DNA of 64,000 nt from Stenotrophomonas sp. 24(2023) (GCF_030913365.1 NZ_CP133160.1:1612001-1676000), one strand, 5' to 3'; shown: positions 35,212 to 44,780, counted from the first letter of the stretch. Numbers and translations are program-made. The notes: generated by a model from the letters alone, not told the origin.

Positions 35212-35245
35212 CCGTAAACTTTATTAAATTGAATCAGGTTGACAG
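35212..35245 (+). promoter_or_regulatory. Candidate BirA operator upstream of bioB
   Basis: CCGTAAACT (35212-35220) and GGTTGACAG (35237-35245) are separated by 16 bases, resembling the biotin operator halves TTGTAAACC and GGTTTACAA with six and seven matches of nine. The spacer is AT-rich in an otherwise GC-rich region and could include the promoter. It lies 58 bases before the bioB start. The BirA gene is not in the window. Confidence 0.5.
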
Positions 35246-35303
35246 TCCGCACCTGCCTCCCCACACTCCCTCGCTTCGTACCATCGTTCCCCAAGGTCCC
35301 GCC

Positions 35304-36365
35304 ATGGCCACCGCCATCCGCCACGACTGGCAGCACGACGAACTGCAGGCGCTGTTCGAGCTCCCGTTCCCGGAACTGCTGTTCCGCGCCGCCGCTGTCC
35401 ACCGCGAGCACTTCGACCCGGCCCAGGTGCAGGTCTCAACCCTGCTGTCGGTCAAGACCGGGGGCTGCCCCGAGGACTGCGCTTACTGCCCTCAGGCCCA
35501 GCGCTACGACACCGGCGTGTCGGCACAGAAGCTGATGGATACCGAGGCGGTGGTCGCCCGTGCACGTGCCGCGCGCGATGCCGGCGCCTCGCGCTTCTGC
35601 ATGGGCGCGGCGTGGCGTTCGCCGAAGGACCGCGACATCCCGAAGGTCGCGGCAATGATCCGCGAGGTGAAGGCGCTGGGCCTGGAAACCTGCGCCACGC
35701 TGGGCATGCTCAGCGGCGAACAGGCCCAGGCGCTGCGTGAGGCAGGGCTGGACTACTACAACCACAACCTGGACACCTCGCCGGACTACTACGATTCGAT
35801 CATCCATACCCGCCAGTACCAGGACCGCCTGGATACGCTGGGCCATGTGCGCGATGCCGGGCTGAAGACCTGCTGCGGCGGGATCGTCGGCATGGGCGAA
35901 ACCCGCGCGCACCGGGTCGGCCTGCTGCTGGCGCTGGCCACGCTGCCGGCGCACCCCGATTCGGTACCGATCAACAAGCTGGTGCAGGTGGCCGGCACGC
36001 CCCTGCATGGCAGCGCGGAGCTGGACCCGTTCGAGTTCGTGCGGATGATCGCCGTGGCGCGCATCGTGATGCCGCGCTCGATGGTGCGGCTGTCGGCCGG
36101 CCGCGAGGCGATGAGCGATGAACTGCAGGCGCTGTGCTTCCTGGCCGGTGCCAATTCGATCTTCTACGGTGAGAAACTGCTGACCACCGGCAACCCGGAT
36201 ACCGCGCGCGACCAGGCCCTGTTCGCCCGGCTCGGCCTGGTGCCGATGGCGGTAGCCGTCGATGCCGCCGACCATGACCACCCCGGCACGGTCCACGCGC
36301 AGATCACCGAGGCCGGCGGGGCGCCTGGGGACGGCTGCGGGGGCGGTTGCGCGCACGCGGCCTGA
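35304..36365 (+). CDS. bioB: Biotin synthase
   Basis: Radical SAM enzyme inserting sulphur into dethiobiotin, the last step of biotin synthesis. 353 residues. The [4Fe-4S] SAM motif C-P-E-D-C-A-Y-C is near residue 55. The second [2Fe-2S] cluster ligands are in [11 protein letters not shown] near 97, the TCATLGML segment near 128, and the C-C-G-G-I-V-G-M-G region near 187. The conserved Y-N-H-N-L-D-T-S is near 151, and the arginine ligand region is S-M-V-R-L-S-A-G-R. The Cys-rich, glycine-rich tail ([11 protein letters not shown]) is a minor oddity. Start at [11 protein letters not shown] 35304. Downstream bioF starts after 62 bp. Confidence 0.97.
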   Translation: MATAIRHDWQHDELQALFELPFPELLFRAAAVHREHFDPAQVQVSTLLSVKTGGCPEDCAYCPQAQRYDTGVSAQKLMDTEAVVARARAARDAGASRFCMGAAWRSPKDRDIPKVAAMIREVKALGLETCATLGMLSGEQAQALREAGLDYYNHNLDTSPDYYDSIIHTRQYQDRLDTLGHVRDAGLKTCCGGIVGMGETRAHRVGLLLALATLPAHPDSVPINKLVQVAGTPLHGSAELDPFEFVRMIAVARIVMPRSMVRLSAGREAMSDELQALCFLAGANSIFYGEKLLTTGNPDTARDQALFARLGLVPMAVAVDAADHDHPGTVHAQITEAGGAPGDGCGGGCAHAA

Positions 36366-36427
36366 GCCACGAGCGCCGGCCCCGGCAACGCGCTACCCTA
36401 GCTGCCCCGTCGTCGCCTGAAGCCACC

Positions 36428-37657
36428 ATGGCCCGCCCCGACCTGACCGCCCGCCTGCTTGCCCAGCGTGCCCTGCGCGATGCCCAGGGCCGCCGCCGCA
36501 CCCGTCGCACGGTGGACCGCCGCGACGGCGTCCGCCTGGAGGTGGATGGGCGCTGGCTGACCGGCTTCTGCAGCAACGACTACCTGGGCCTGGCCCAGCA
36601 GTTCGGCGTGGTCAACGCCCTGCAGGATGCCGCCGCCCGCGAGGGCGTGGGTTCGGGTGCCTCGCACCTGGTCTGTGGCCACCATGCCCTGCACGAAGCG
36701 CTGGAACGCGATGTCGCCGACTGGCTGGGGTACCCGCGTGCGCTGCTGTTCGGCAGCGGCTTTGCCGCCAACCTGGCCGTGCAGCAGGCCCTGCTGAGCG
36801 AAGAGAACGATGTCTGCGTGCAGGACAAGCTCAACCACGCCAGCCTGATCGACGCCACCCGCCTGGCCGGCGCGCGCCTGCGCCGTTACCCGCACCTGGA
36901 CAGTGAAGGCGCGCTGCGCCAGCTCAAGCATGCGCCGGAAGGTGCGGCGATGCTGGCCACCGACGGCGTGTTCAGCATGGACGGCGACGTGGCGCCGCTG
37001 CGCGCCCTGTCCCTGGTCGCGCGCCTGCAGCAGGCGCTGCTGTACGTGGACGATGCCCATGGCGTGGGCGTGGTCGGCAAGTGCGGGCGCGGTTCGGTGG
37101 CCGCCGCCGGGCTCGGCGTGGCCGAGGTCCCCCTGCAGCTGGTCACGCTGGGCAAGGCACTGGGCGGCCATGGCGCGCTGGTGCTGGGCAGCGAAGACCT
37201 GATCGCACACCTGGCCGAAACGGCGCGCCCCTACATCTACACCACTGCGGTGCCGCCACCGCTGGCAGCCTCGGCGCTGGAAGCGGTGCGCCTGGCACGC
37301 CGCGACCACTGGCGCCGCGAAAAGCTGGTCGAGCTGATCGGCCTGTTCCGCAGCGGTGCCCGTGCGCATGGCCTGCCCCTGATGGCCTCCGATACACCGA
37401 TCCAACCGCTGCTGTGCGGCAGCGATGCCGATGCCATGGCGCTGTCGCAGGCGCTGGAGCAGGCCGGTTGGCTGGTCGGTGCGATCCGTCCGCCCACTGT
37501 GCCGGACGGCAAGGCACGCCTGCGCGTGACCCTGTCGGCACTGCACACCCCCGAACAGGTGCGTGGCCTGGTGGACGCCATCGCCAGCGCGCGTGACCGC
37601 CTGGCAGCGACGGCCACAGCGCTGCCCAGCCCACCGCCGCTGCCGGTTTCCGCCTGA
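36428..37657 (+). CDS. bioF: 8-amino-7-oxononanoate synthase
   Basis: PLP enzyme condensing pimeloyl-ACP (or -CoA) with L-alanine. 409 residues, with a little extra at the Pro-rich C-terminus. Signatures: [10 protein letters not shown] near residue 48, [10 protein letters not shown] near 113, the [11 protein letters not shown] aspartate region near 207, and the PLP lysine in VTLGKALGG (Lys243). Part of the bioB-bioF-bioH-SDR-bioC run. The upstream ATG at 36347 extends into bioB and is not supported; ATG 36428 matches family starts. Confidence 0.95.
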   Translation: MARPDLTARLLAQRALRDAQGRRRTRRTVDRRDGVRLEVDGRWLTGFCSNDYLGLAQQFGVVNALQDAAAREGVGSGASHLVCGHHALHEALERDVADWLGYPRALLFGSGFAANLAVQQALLSEENDVCVQDKLNHASLIDATRLAGARLRRYPHLDSEGALRQLKHAPEGAAMLATDGVFSMDGDVAPLRALSLVARLQQALLYVDDAHGVGVVGKCGRGSVAAAGLGVAEVPLQLVTLGKALGGHGALVLGSEDLIAHLAETARPYIYTTAVPPPLAASALEAVRLARRDHWRREKLVELIGLFRSGARAHGLPLMASDTPIQPLLCGSDADAMALSQALEQAGWLVGAIRPPTVPDGKARLRVTLSALHTPEQVRGLVDAIASARDRLAATATALPSPPPLPVSA

Positions 37658-37675
37658 CGCTGTACGGACGCTGCA

Positions 37676-38455
37676 ATGCATATCGATGTCACCGGCCAGG
37701 GGCCGGACCTGGTGCTGATCCATGGCTGGGCGCTGCAGGGCGGGGTGTTCGCACCGCTGGTGCAACGCCTGGCCGATCGCTTCACCCTGCACTGTGTCGA
37801 CCTGCCCGGGCATGGCCACAGCCGCGAGGACAGCACACCGCTGCGGCTGCCCTACGTGGTCAACGCCATTGCCGCCGCCACGCCGCCGGCGGTCTGGTGC
37901 GGCTGGTCGCTCGGCGGCCTGTTCGCCCTGCATGCGGCAGCCACCCTGCCGAAGGTACGCGGGCTGGCGATGATCGCGGCAACGCCGCGCTTCGTACGCG
38001 GGGATGACTGGCCCCATGCGGTGGAGCCGAGCGTGTTCGCGCAGTTCGGGCAGGAGCTGGCGACGGACTTCAGTGGCACGCTGGACCGTTTCCTGGCACT
38101 GGACGTGATGGGTTCGGCGCATGCGCGCGAGGAACTGCGCACCCTGCGCCAGCGCCTGGTCGAGCGCGGTGCACCCACCGAACGTGCCCTGCACGAAGGC
38201 CTGCAGCTGCTGGAGCAGGCCGACCTGCGCGGTGCGCTGCCCACGCTGGGCAAGCCGAGCCTGTGGATTGCCGGCCAGCGCGACCGCCTGGTGTCACCGG
38301 CGGCGATGCAGGCCGCTGCGGCACTGGCGCCCGGGGCACAGGTACTGACCGTGGCCCAGGGCGGCCACGCGCCCTTCCTCGGCCATGCCGACGAGGTGGC
38401 ACAGGCGCTGCAACACTTCGTTGCCGGCCTGTCGGCCAGTGATCGCGGACAATGA
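37676..38455 (+). CDS. bioH: Pimeloyl-ACP methyl ester carboxylesterase
   Basis: 259-residue alpha/beta hydrolase that removes the methyl group from pimeloyl-ACP methyl ester, ending the BioC-BioH modified fatty-acid pathway. Catalytic residues: nucleophile Ser78 in GWSLGG, Asp in the AGQRDRL segment, and His in QGGHAPFLGH. The LIHGWALQG oxyanion region is near residue 14. BioC is present a gene later, so the pathway is complete for this branch. Short gap (18 bp) after bioF. Confidence 0.93.
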   Translation: MHIDVTGQGPDLVLIHGWALQGGVFAPLVQRLADRFTLHCVDLPGHGHSREDSTPLRLPYVVNAIAAATPPAVWCGWSLGGLFALHAAATLPKVRGLAMIAATPRFVRGDDWPHAVEPSVFAQFGQELATDFSGTLDRFLALDVMGSAHAREELRTLRQRLVERGAPTERALHEGLQLLEQADLRGALPTLGKPSLWIAGQRDRLVSPAAMQAAAALAPGAQVLTVAQGGHAPFLGHADEVAQALQHFVAGLSASDRGQ

Positions 38456-38486
38456 GCGTCCTTTCCCCTTCGCTGCAGGACTGAAC

Positions 38487-39269
38487 ATGGATCTGGGTAT
38501 TTCCGGCCGCTGGGCGCTGGTCTGCGGCGCCAGCAAGGGGCTTGGCCTGGGCTGCGCGCAGGCGCTGGCCCACGAAGGCGTGAACCTGGTCATCGTTGCC
38601 CGTGGCGAAGCAGCCCTGCAGGCCGCCGCCGCGCAGCTGCGCACCGTGCCCGGCGTGGGCGAGGTGCGCGCCGTGGCCGCCGATGTCACCACCGAACAAG
38701 GCCGTGCACTGGCCCTGGCAGCCTGCCCGCAGGTGGACATCCTGGTGACCAACGCCGGCGGCCCGCCACCGGGTGACTTCCGCACCTTCGAACGCGCCGA
38801 CTGGATCGCCGCGATCGATGCCAACATGCTGGCCCCGATCGCGCTGATCCGCGCCACGGTCGACGCGATGATCGCGCGTGGCTTCGGTCGCATCGTCAAC
38901 ATCACCTCCTCGGCGGTGAAGGCGCCGATCGACAGCCTGGCGCTGTCCAACGGCGCGCGCAGTGGCCTGACCGGCTTCGTGGCCGGCCTGTCGCGGCGTA
39001 CGGTGGCGCACAACGTGACCCTCAACAACCTGTTGCCCGGGCAGTTCGACACCGACCGCCTGCGCGGCAACTTCGCCCATGCCGCGGCCCAGCAGGGCAT
39101 CGGCGATGCGGCCTTTGCCGAGCAGAAGCGCAAGGCGATCCCGGCCGGCCGCTTCGGCCAGGCCGACGAATTCGGTGCCGCGTGCGCGTTCCTGTGCAGC
39201 GCGCGCGCCGGCTACATCACCGGGCAGAACCTGCTGATCGACGGCGGCGCCTACCCGGGTACGTTCTGA
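38487..39269 (+). CDS. Atypical short-chain dehydrogenase/reductase in the biotin operon
   Basis: 260-residue SDR. The Rossmann TGxxxGxG equivalent is CGASKGLGLG near residue 13, NAGG is at 89-92, and the catalytic-serine segment is NITSSA (Ser141). In the active-site position 13 residues after that serine, the usual Tyr-x-x-x-Lys is S154-N-G-A-R158, so both catalytic residues appear to be missing. Such proteins belong to an SDR group whose activity is not established. It sits between bioH and bioC on the same strand, so may have a role linked to pimeloyl chain formation, or may just be a conserved passenger. An in-frame start farther upstream overlaps bioH and is not supported; ATG 38487 is used. 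Confidence 0.85.
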   Translation: MDLGISGRWALVCGASKGLGLGCAQALAHEGVNLVIVARGEAALQAAAAQLRTVPGVGEVRAVAADVTTEQGRALALAACPQVDILVTNAGGPPPGDFRTFERADWIAAIDANMLAPIALIRATVDAMIARGFGRIVNITSSAVKAPIDSLALSNGARSGLTGFVAGLSRRTVAHNVTLNNLLPGQFDTDRLRGNFAHAAAQQGIGDAAFAEQKRKAIPAGRFGQADEFGAACAFLCSARAGYITGQNLLIDGGAYPGTF

Positions 39270-39304
39270 GGCCGCGTGCGGCCCTGCAGTGAGAGTGTGA
39301 AGCC

Positions 39305-40189
39305 ATGACCACCCCGTTCGATGCCCACCATATCCGTCGCGCGTTCTCGCGTGCCGCCGGCAGCTACGATGCCGCCGCCGCGCTGCAGCGCGAGGTGCAG
39401 GGCCGGCTGATGGAATCGCTGGATTACCTGGAGGCACGCACGCCGGCCGTGGTGCTGGACGTGGGCACCGGCACCGGCCATGGCGCGGCGCTGATGAAGA
39501 AGCGCTGGCCCAAGGCGCAGGTGATCGCCCTGGACCTGGCGCTGCCGATGCTGGCCCAGGCCAAGCGCCAGGCGGGCTGGTGGAAGCCGTTCCAGCGCGT
39601 ATGCGCCGATGCGGCGGCGCTGCCACTGGCCGACAACAGCATCGATGTGATCTTCAGCAACCTGTGCCTGCAATGGGTGGAAGACCTGCCGGCGGTGTTT
39701 GCCGGCTTCCGTCGGGTGCTCAAGCCCGGCGGCCTGCTGCTGTGTTCCACCTTCGGCCCGGAAACGCTGGTGGAACTCAACGAAGCGTTCGCTGCCGCCG
39801 ACGACCGCCCGCACGTCAGTCGATTCCCGCCCATCGCGCAGTTCGGCGATGCGCTGATGATGGCGGGCTTCCGCGATCCGGTGCTGGACCGTGACCTGTT
39901 CACCCTGACCTACGATGACCTGCCGGCGTTGATGCGCGAGCTGCGTGCACTGGGCGCGACCAACGCCCGCCAGGACCGCCGCCATACCCTTACCGGGCGT
40001 GGCCGTTTCGCCGCCGCCGCCACCGCCTACGAGGCACTGCGCCGTGACGATGGCAAGCTGCCCAGCAGCTGGGAAGTGCTGTACGCCCATGCCTGGGCCC
40101 CGGACCCGGGTGCCCCGATCCGCGAGCGTGGGCAGGACATCGCCGCTGTCCCGGTCTCGGCCATTCCGATCCGGCGCAAGCAGCCCTGA
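39305..40189 (+). CDS. bioC: Malonyl-ACP O-methyltransferase
   Basis: SAM-dependent methyltransferase, 294 residues, that methylates malonyl-ACP to start the pimeloyl pathway. Family features: F-S-R-A-A-G-S-Y-D near residue 14, LDVGTGTGHG (SAM motif I) near 52, ALDLALPML near 74, and SNLCLQWVEDLP near 117. The R-V-L-K-P-G-G post-motif is near 138. Together with bioH this gives a complete BioC-BioH route. It is followed after seven bases by the convergent ydcF-like gene, leaving little room for a terminator. Confidence 0.95.
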   Translation: MTTPFDAHHIRRAFSRAAGSYDAAAALQREVQGRLMESLDYLEARTPAVVLDVGTGTGHGAALMKKRWPKAQVIALDLALPMLAQAKRQAGWWKPFQRVCADAAALPLADNSIDVIFSNLCLQWVEDLPAVFAGFRRVLKPGGLLLCSTFGPETLVELNEAFAAADDRPHVSRFPPIAQFGDALMMAGFRDPVLDRDLFTLTYDDLPALMRELRALGATNARQDRRHTLTGRGRFAAAATAYEALRRDDGKLPSSWEVLYAHAWAPDPGAPIRERGQDIAAVPVSAIPIRRKQP

Positions 40190-40196
40190 GGCGGCC

Positions 40197-40805
40197 TTAC
40201 CCGTTCGTCGCGCTGACGAACAGGTCGCGGTGGAAGAAATAGATTTCCTGCGCCAGGAACCGCCAGCTGGTGTGGAAGCTGCGGAAGCGCGTGCTGGGCG
40301 TGGACGAGGCCAGTGCCTCGATGCCCATGGCCTTGCTCAGGCGCAGGGCACGGGCCATGTGCAGCGGGTCGCTGACGATGATGACCCGGTGCAGGCCACG
40401 CTGGTCCATCAAGCGCTTGGCTTCGACCAGGTTCTGCACGGTGTTGCGCGAGGCGGTCTCGATCATGATCGCGCTGTCGGGCACGCCATGCTTGAGTGCA
40501 TAGCGCCGCGCCACCTGCGATTCGGAAAAGCGGGCGCTGCTGCCACCGTAGCCGCCGGTGAAGATCAGCAGCGGCGCATAACCGGCGTTGTACAGATCCA
40601 GCCCATGCCGGATGCGCTCTTCGAACACCGGTGAGGGCTTTGCATCGTAGGCGGCCGCACCCAGCACGATGATCGCATCGGCGCGTGCGGCCTGGTCACG
40701 CTCACCCACCCATACGATCCAGGCGGTGACACCCAGCAGCCACAGCAGCACCAGCACCAGCAGCCGCCACAACCAGCCCAGTGGCCCTGCCCGGTGCCGG
40801 CTCAT
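40197..40805 (-). CDS. YdcF/SanA-family (DUF218) protein
   Basis: 202-residue protein with an N-terminal membrane helix (residues 9-32, L-W-R-L-L-V-L-V-L-L-W-L-L) and a DUF218 domain. IIVLGA is near residue 45, the conserved FTGGYGG near 82, and HMARALRLS near 150, with E-T-A-S-R-N-T between. Related proteins (SanA, ElyC) affect envelope integrity or peptidoglycan precursor supply. Its ATG overlaps the stop of the dehydratase gene by four bases, so the two minus-strand genes are coupled. Confidence 0.85.
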   Translation of the reverse strand: MSRHRAGPLGWLWRLLVLVLLWLLGVTAWIVWVGERDQAARADAIIVLGAAAYDAKPSPVFEERIRHGLDLYNAGYAPLLIFTGGYGGSSARFSESQVARRYALKHGVPDSAIMIETASRNTVQNLVEAKRLMDQRGLHRVIIVSDPLHMARALRLSKAMGIEALASSTPSTRFRSFHTSWRFLAQEIYFFHRDLFVSATNG

Positions 40806-41764
40806 GCCCGCGCCCATGGCAGGGCGTCCAGGTCGACGTTGCCGCCGGACAGCACCAGGCCCACGCGCTGCCCGGCAAACCGTGCCGGCTGGGCCAGCAC
40901 CGCGGCCAGGGTGATCGCCGAGGACGGTTCCACCACCTGCTTGAGCACCTCCCACAGCAGGCGCATGGCGGCCACCGTGGCCGCGTCGTCGACCACGATC
41001 ACCTCCACGCCGGCCTGCTGCAGCAGTTCGAAGTTGGGCTGGCCCAAGGTGCCACGCAGGCCGTCGCAGACCGTGTCGGGCACGAAGTCGATCTGCCGCT
41101 CCCCCGCCGCCAGGGAACGGGCGGTATCGGCCGCACCCGCCGGTTCGGCCAGTACCAGCCGGGTGCCGGGCGCGGCGTGCTGCAGCGCCAGGGCCGTACC
41201 GCTGGCCAACCCGCCGCCACCGGCCGGTACCACCAGCACGTCCAGCGCCCCGGCCTGCCCCAGCAGTTCCAGCGCGGCCGTGCCCTGGCCGGCGATGACT
41301 GCCGCATCCGCATAGGGGTGCACGAGCGTGGCGCCGGTGTCGGCCTGCACCTGGGCACAGGTGGCTTCGCGGGCGGCAATGGTCGGCGCGCACTGCCACA
41401 GCGTGGCGCCATGGCGGGCGATGTTGGCCAGCTTGGCGGCAACGGCGCCTTCGGGCACCACCACATGGCAGGCGATGCCCCGGGTGCGGGCGGCCAGGGC
41501 CAGGGCCGCACCATGGTTGCCGGAAGAATGGGTGACCACGCCCGCTGCGGCCTGGGCCGCATCCAGGCCCCACACCGCGTTGCAGGCCCCGCGGAACTTG
41601 AAGGCGCCGCCGCGCTGCAGGTGTTCGGCCTTGAAATGCAGGCGGGCGCCGGCCAGCGCATCAAGCTGCCGCGACTGCAGGACCGGGGTGACCGTGGCAT
41701 GCGGGGCGATCCGGGCGGCGGCGGCCAGGACATCGGCGGGACAAGGCAGCGAAGCGGCGTTCAT
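40802..41764 (-). CDS. PLP-dependent threonine/serine dehydratase-like enzyme
   Basis: 320-residue fold-type II PLP enzyme, probably a catabolic serine/threonine dehydratase or serine racemase. PLP lysine Lys56 is in GGAFKFRGA. SSGNHGAALA is near residue 80, and the phosphate-binding PAGGGGLASG near 178. SGGNVD is near the C-terminus. There is no ACT domain, unlike the anabolic IlvA. The order dehydratase-ydcF is co-transcribed on the minus strand. Substrate cannot be told apart by sequence alone. Confidence 0.87.
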   Translation of the reverse strand: MNAASLPCPADVLAAAARIAPHATVTPVLQSRQLDALAGARLHFKAEHLQRGGAFKFRGACNAVWGLDAAQAAAGVVTHSSGNHGAALALAARTRGIACHVVVPEGAVAAKLANIARHGATLWQCAPTIAAREATCAQVQADTGATLVHPYADAAVIAGQGTAALELLGQAGALDVLVVPAGGGGLASGTALALQHAAPGTRLVLAEPAGAADTARSLAAGERQIDFVPDTVCDGLRGTLGQPNFELLQQAGVEVIVVDDAATVAAMRLLWEVLKQVVEPSSAITLAAVLAQPARFAGQRVGLVLSGGNVDLDALPWARA

Positions 41765-41920
41765 GAAGCAAGATTAACGTACCGGCCCGGCTGGCACCCC
41801 CGCCGCCGGTCATGCCAGCATGGCGCCCTTTACCGCCATTCATCCTGGACCGGCCGAGTTAAGGGCCGATTCAATGCGCCGCGCAGAAGCTGGCGACATA
41901 CCCGAAGGGGGGACACGAAC

Positions 41921-42349
41921 ATGAAGATGCGTCTATTGCTTGCGGGGGGCCTGCTGCTGGCCCTGTCCGGCTGTGCCACCTACGACTATGTCGGCGGGGG
42001 CAGCGGCTATTACCGCGGCGCGCCGTCGGTGCAGTACAACTACCCCTACGGCTACCCTGGTTATGGGTATGGTGGGTACCCGTATTACGGCGGCTATGGC
42101 TATTACGGCTACAACGGCCCGTACTACCGCCCCATCCATCGCCCACCGCCGCGTCCGGACAACCGCCCGCCGCCGCCGCGCCCGCCCCGTCCCGGCTACA
42201 ACGGTGGGTCGCCCTGGCGGAACATGGATTCGCTGACACGCCCGGCACGGCCGAATCCCCCGGCCCAGGCGCCGTCGGCACCGAGTGCACCCAGGATGAA
42301 CGGTTCCCCCTGGCGCAACATGGATCGTGCGACGCAGCGCTCACTTTGA
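41921..42349 (+). CDS. Gly/Tyr-rich, Pro-rich lipoprotein
   Basis: 142-residue predicted lipoprotein: MKMRLLLAGGLLLALSGCAT with a lipobox Cys at 18. The mature protein is low-complexity: about 50 residues of G/Y/P repeats (YGYPGYGYGGYPYYGGYGYYG) and a Pro/Arg stretch. Near the end the seven-residue unit SPWRNMD occurs twice (one within GGSPWRNMDSLTR and one within NGSPWRNMDRATQ). Function unknown; likely outer-membrane anchored. Ribosome site GAAGGGGGG precedes ATG 41921. Confidence 0.78.
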   Translation: MKMRLLLAGGLLLALSGCATYDYVGGGSGYYRGAPSVQYNYPYGYPGYGYGGYPYYGGYGYYGYNGPYYRPIHRPPPRPDNRPPPPRPPRPGYNGGSPWRNMDSLTRPARPNPPAQAPSAPSAPRMNGSPWRNMDRATQRSL

Positions 42350-42546
42350 CACTAGGACGTATTGCATTTCATTCGGTCCAAGGCCCACTCTAGACGGGCA
42401 GTGACCGCCCGGGTCAGAAAGTGACCTTCTGCGGCCAACGATGGGTACGCCGCCCGTAACGCGTACCCGCACAAGCTACGTCGATATCCGACAGGAACAT
42501 CTGGATCCCCCCTGTTCCGGCCCTGTCGGATGTCGGCACCTTCAAG

Positions 42547-42576
42547 GCAGACGGCCCCGCATGCGGGGCCGTCTGC
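42547..42576 (+). terminator. Strong palindromic terminator-like hairpin
   Basis: A perfect 14-bp stem, GCAGACGGCCCCGC and its complement, with a two-base AT loop. It lies about 200 bases after the lipoprotein gene and is nearly followed by GTTGTG, so the T-run is short. It could end the lipoprotein transcript or a small RNA. Confidence 0.65.
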
Positions 42577-42620
42577 GTTGTGCACGGCGGGCCACGCAGC
42601 GTCGCCACCGCACTCCGCCC

Positions 42621-42658
42621 AAAAAAACAGGGCCGGGCAGTCCCCCGACTGCCGGCCC
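42621..42658 (-). terminator. Minus-strand intrinsic terminator with T-tract
   Basis: On the minus strand, a 12-bp GC-rich hairpin with one bulged base and a four-base loop is followed by seven Ts. This is a classic factor-independent terminator pointing to a minus-strand transcript that starts upstream (between about 42680 and 42880), where no minus-strand protein gene exists. Confidence 0.65.
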
Positions 42659-42830
42659 CTCTGCTTCCCCGCCGTGCGCCTGGACCGGCCCCTGTTCCAA
42701 TTCCGGTCCGCAGCGCCTGCTGGCGCCAGCCACGATGGGTGCTATTGGGTTATCTGCAAAAAACCTGCCAACTTTAGGGTCGGTTTCCCGTCAGCCGGCC
42801 CGCAACGGCAGCCCGCCCCCCGATTGGCGC

Positions 42831-42836
42831 TAAAAT
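42831..42836 (+). promoter_or_regulatory. Probable -10 element of mnmG
   Basis: TAAAAT, one mismatch to TATAAT, lies 51 bases before the mnmG ATG in a GC-rich context. The -35 is not clear (nothing close to TTGACA at 16-18 bases upstream), so the site is only a guess. Confidence 0.4.
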
Positions 42837-42887
42837 CGCCACCCCGGTCCGCCCTCCGGCGGTACCTGCCCCTTGTGACCTGCCCCC

Positions 42888-44777
42888 ATGATCGATTCCT
42901 TCCATCGTTACGACGTCATCGTCATCGGCGGCGGCCACGCCGGCACCGAGGCCGCGCTGGCCGCGGCCCGCACCGGCGTGCGTACCCTGCTGCTGACCCA
43001 CAACATCGAAACCGTGGGGGCGATGAGCTGCAACCCGGCCATCGGCGGCATCGGCAAGGGCCACCTGGTGAAGGAGATCGATGCGCTGGGCGGGGCCATG
43101 GCACATGCCGCCGACCGCGCCGGCATCCAGTGGCGCACCCTCAACGCCTCCAAGGGCCCGGCCGTGCGCGCCACCCGCTGCCAGGCCGACCGCAACCTGT
43201 ACCGCATGGCGATCCGCTCGATCGTCGAGGGCCAGGCCAACCTGACCGTGTTCCAGGCCGCCGTCGATGACCTGGTGATCGAAGGCGACGCCGTGCGCGG
43301 GGTCATCACCCAGACCGGCCTGCGCTTCGACGCCGGGGCCGTGGTGCTGACCGCCGGCACCTTCCTGGCCGGCAAGATCCACGTCGGCCCGACCCAGTAC
43401 GCCGCCGGCCGCATGGGCGACCCGCCGGCCACCACGCTGGCCGCGCGCCTGCGCGAGCGCCCGTTCCAGGTCGACCGCCTGAAGACCGGTACCCCGCCGC
43501 GCATCGACGGCCGCTCGCTGGATTACAGCGTGATGGACGAGCAGCCCGGCGACAGCCCGCGCCCGGTGATGTCCTTCCTGGGCTCGGTGGACGAGCACCC
43601 GCCGCAGGTCAGCTGCTGGATCACCCACACCACCGAACAGACGCACCAGATCATCCGCGATGCCCTGCACCGCTCGCCGCTGTACAGCGGCCAGATCGAA
43701 GGCATCGGCCCGCGCTACTGCCCGTCCATCGAGGACAAGGTGGTGCGCTTTGCCGAGAAGGCCAGCCACCAGATCTTCGTCGAGCCCGAGGGCCTGGGCA
43801 TCGTCGAGATCTACCCCAACGGCATCTCCACCTCGCTGCCGTTCGACGTGCAGCTGGCGATGGTGCGCAGCATTGTCGGCTTCCAGAACGCGCACATCAC
43901 CCGCCCGGGCTATGCGATCGAGTACGACTTCTTCGACCCGCGCGGGCTGAAGGCATCACTGGAAACCAAGCTGGTCAACGGCCTGTTCTTCGCTGGCCAG
44001 ATCAACGGCACCACCGGCTATGAAGAGGCCGCCGCGCAGGGCCTGCTGGCTGGCCTGAACGCCGCACGCCAGGTGCGCGGGCTGGACGGCTGGTGCCCGC
44101 GCCGTGACGAAGCGTATCTGGGCGTGCTGGTGGACGACCTGATCACCCACGGCACCAACGAGCCGTACCGCATGTTCACCAGCCGCGCCGAGTACCGCCT
44201 GCAGCTGCGCGAGGACAACGCCGACCAGCGCCTGACCCCGGCCGGCCGCGAGCTGGGCCTGGTCGACGACCGCCGCTGGCACGCGTTCGAAACCAAGCAG
44301 GCCGCGGTGGCGGCAGAGCGTGTGCGCCTGGGCGCGCTGTGGGCGACGCCGGCCAACGCGCTGGGCCGCGAAGTGCAGGACACGCTGGGCGTGACGGTCA
44401 GCCGCGAGACCAACGTGCTGGACCTGATCAAGCGCCCGGAGCTGGACTACGCGCAGCTGATGCAGGTGCCGTCGCTGGGCCCGGCCGTGGCCGATGCCAA
44501 GGTGGCCGAACAGGTGGAGATCGGCGTGAAGTACGCCGGTTACCTGGACCGCCAGCGTGATGAGATCGAGCGCCAGCAGCGCCACGAAGCCACGCCGATC
44601 GCCGAAGGCTTCGACTACGCCACGGTGCGTGGCCTCTCGGCCGAAGTGCTGCAGAAGCTGGAACGTGTGCGCCCGCAGACCATCGGCCAGGCGCAGCGCA
44701 TCCCGGGCATGACCCCGGCAGCGATCTCGCTGCTGCTGGTGCACCTGGAACGGCAGCGCCGCGGCCGCGTGGCGTAA
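42888..44777 (+). CDS. mnmG: tRNA uridine-5-carboxymethylaminomethyl modification enzyme MnmG
   Basis: FAD-dependent tRNA-modifying protein (GidA), acting with MnmE to modify U34. 629 residues, the usual length. FAD motif [12 protein letters not shown] near residue 11, the family motif [20 protein letters not shown] near 47, and [12 protein letters not shown] near 168 are all intact. The C-terminal helical part ([15 protein letters not shown]) follows. ATG 42888 after a short leader. GTAG REP repeats follow the stop; no mnmE or gidB (rsmG) in the window. Confidence 0.97.
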   Translation: MIDSFHRYDVIVIGGGHAGTEAALAAARTGVRTLLLTHNIETVGAMSCNPAIGGIGKGHLVKEIDALGGAMAHAADRAGIQWRTLNASKGPAVRATRCQADRNLYRMAIRSIVEGQANLTVFQAAVDDLVIEGDAVRGVITQTGLRFDAGAVVLTAGTFLAGKIHVGPTQYAAGRMGDPPATTLAARLRERPFQVDRLKTGTPPRIDGRSLDYSVMDEQPGDSPRPVMSFLGSVDEHPPQVSCWITHTTEQTHQIIRDALHRSPLYSGQIEGIGPRYCPSIEDKVVRFAEKASHQIFVEPEGLGIVEIYPNGISTSLPFDVQLAMVRSIVGFQNAHITRPGYAIEYDFFDPRGLKASLETKLVNGLFFAGQINGTTGYEEAAAQGLLAGLNAARQVRGLDGWCPRRDEAYLGVLVDDLITHGTNEPYRMFTSRAEYRLQLREDNADQRLTPAGRELGLVDDRRWHAFETKQAAVAAERVRLGALWATPANALGREVQDTLGVTVSRETNVLDLIKRPELDYAQLMQVPSLGPAVADAKVAEQVEIGVKYAGYLDRQRDEIERQQRHEATPIAEGFDYATVRGLSAEVLQKLERVRPQTIGQAQRIPGMTPAAISLLLVHLERQRRGRVA

Positions 44778-44780
44778 ATC

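Larger units (their letters stand above)
42350..42887. other. Structured 538-bp intergenic region before mnmG
   Basis: No protein gene supported. It contains a nested hairpin (42486-42530), a strong plus-strand palindrome (42547-42576), a minus-oriented intrinsic terminator with a seven-T tract (42621-42658), and a probable mnmG promoter near 42831. This layout would suit one or two small RNAs, but no convincing -35/-10 pair was found for either. Confidence 0.5.

Noticed and set aside
36398..38194. 598-codon minus-strand frame opposite bioF/bioH
   Set aside because: Antisense shadow with no domain.
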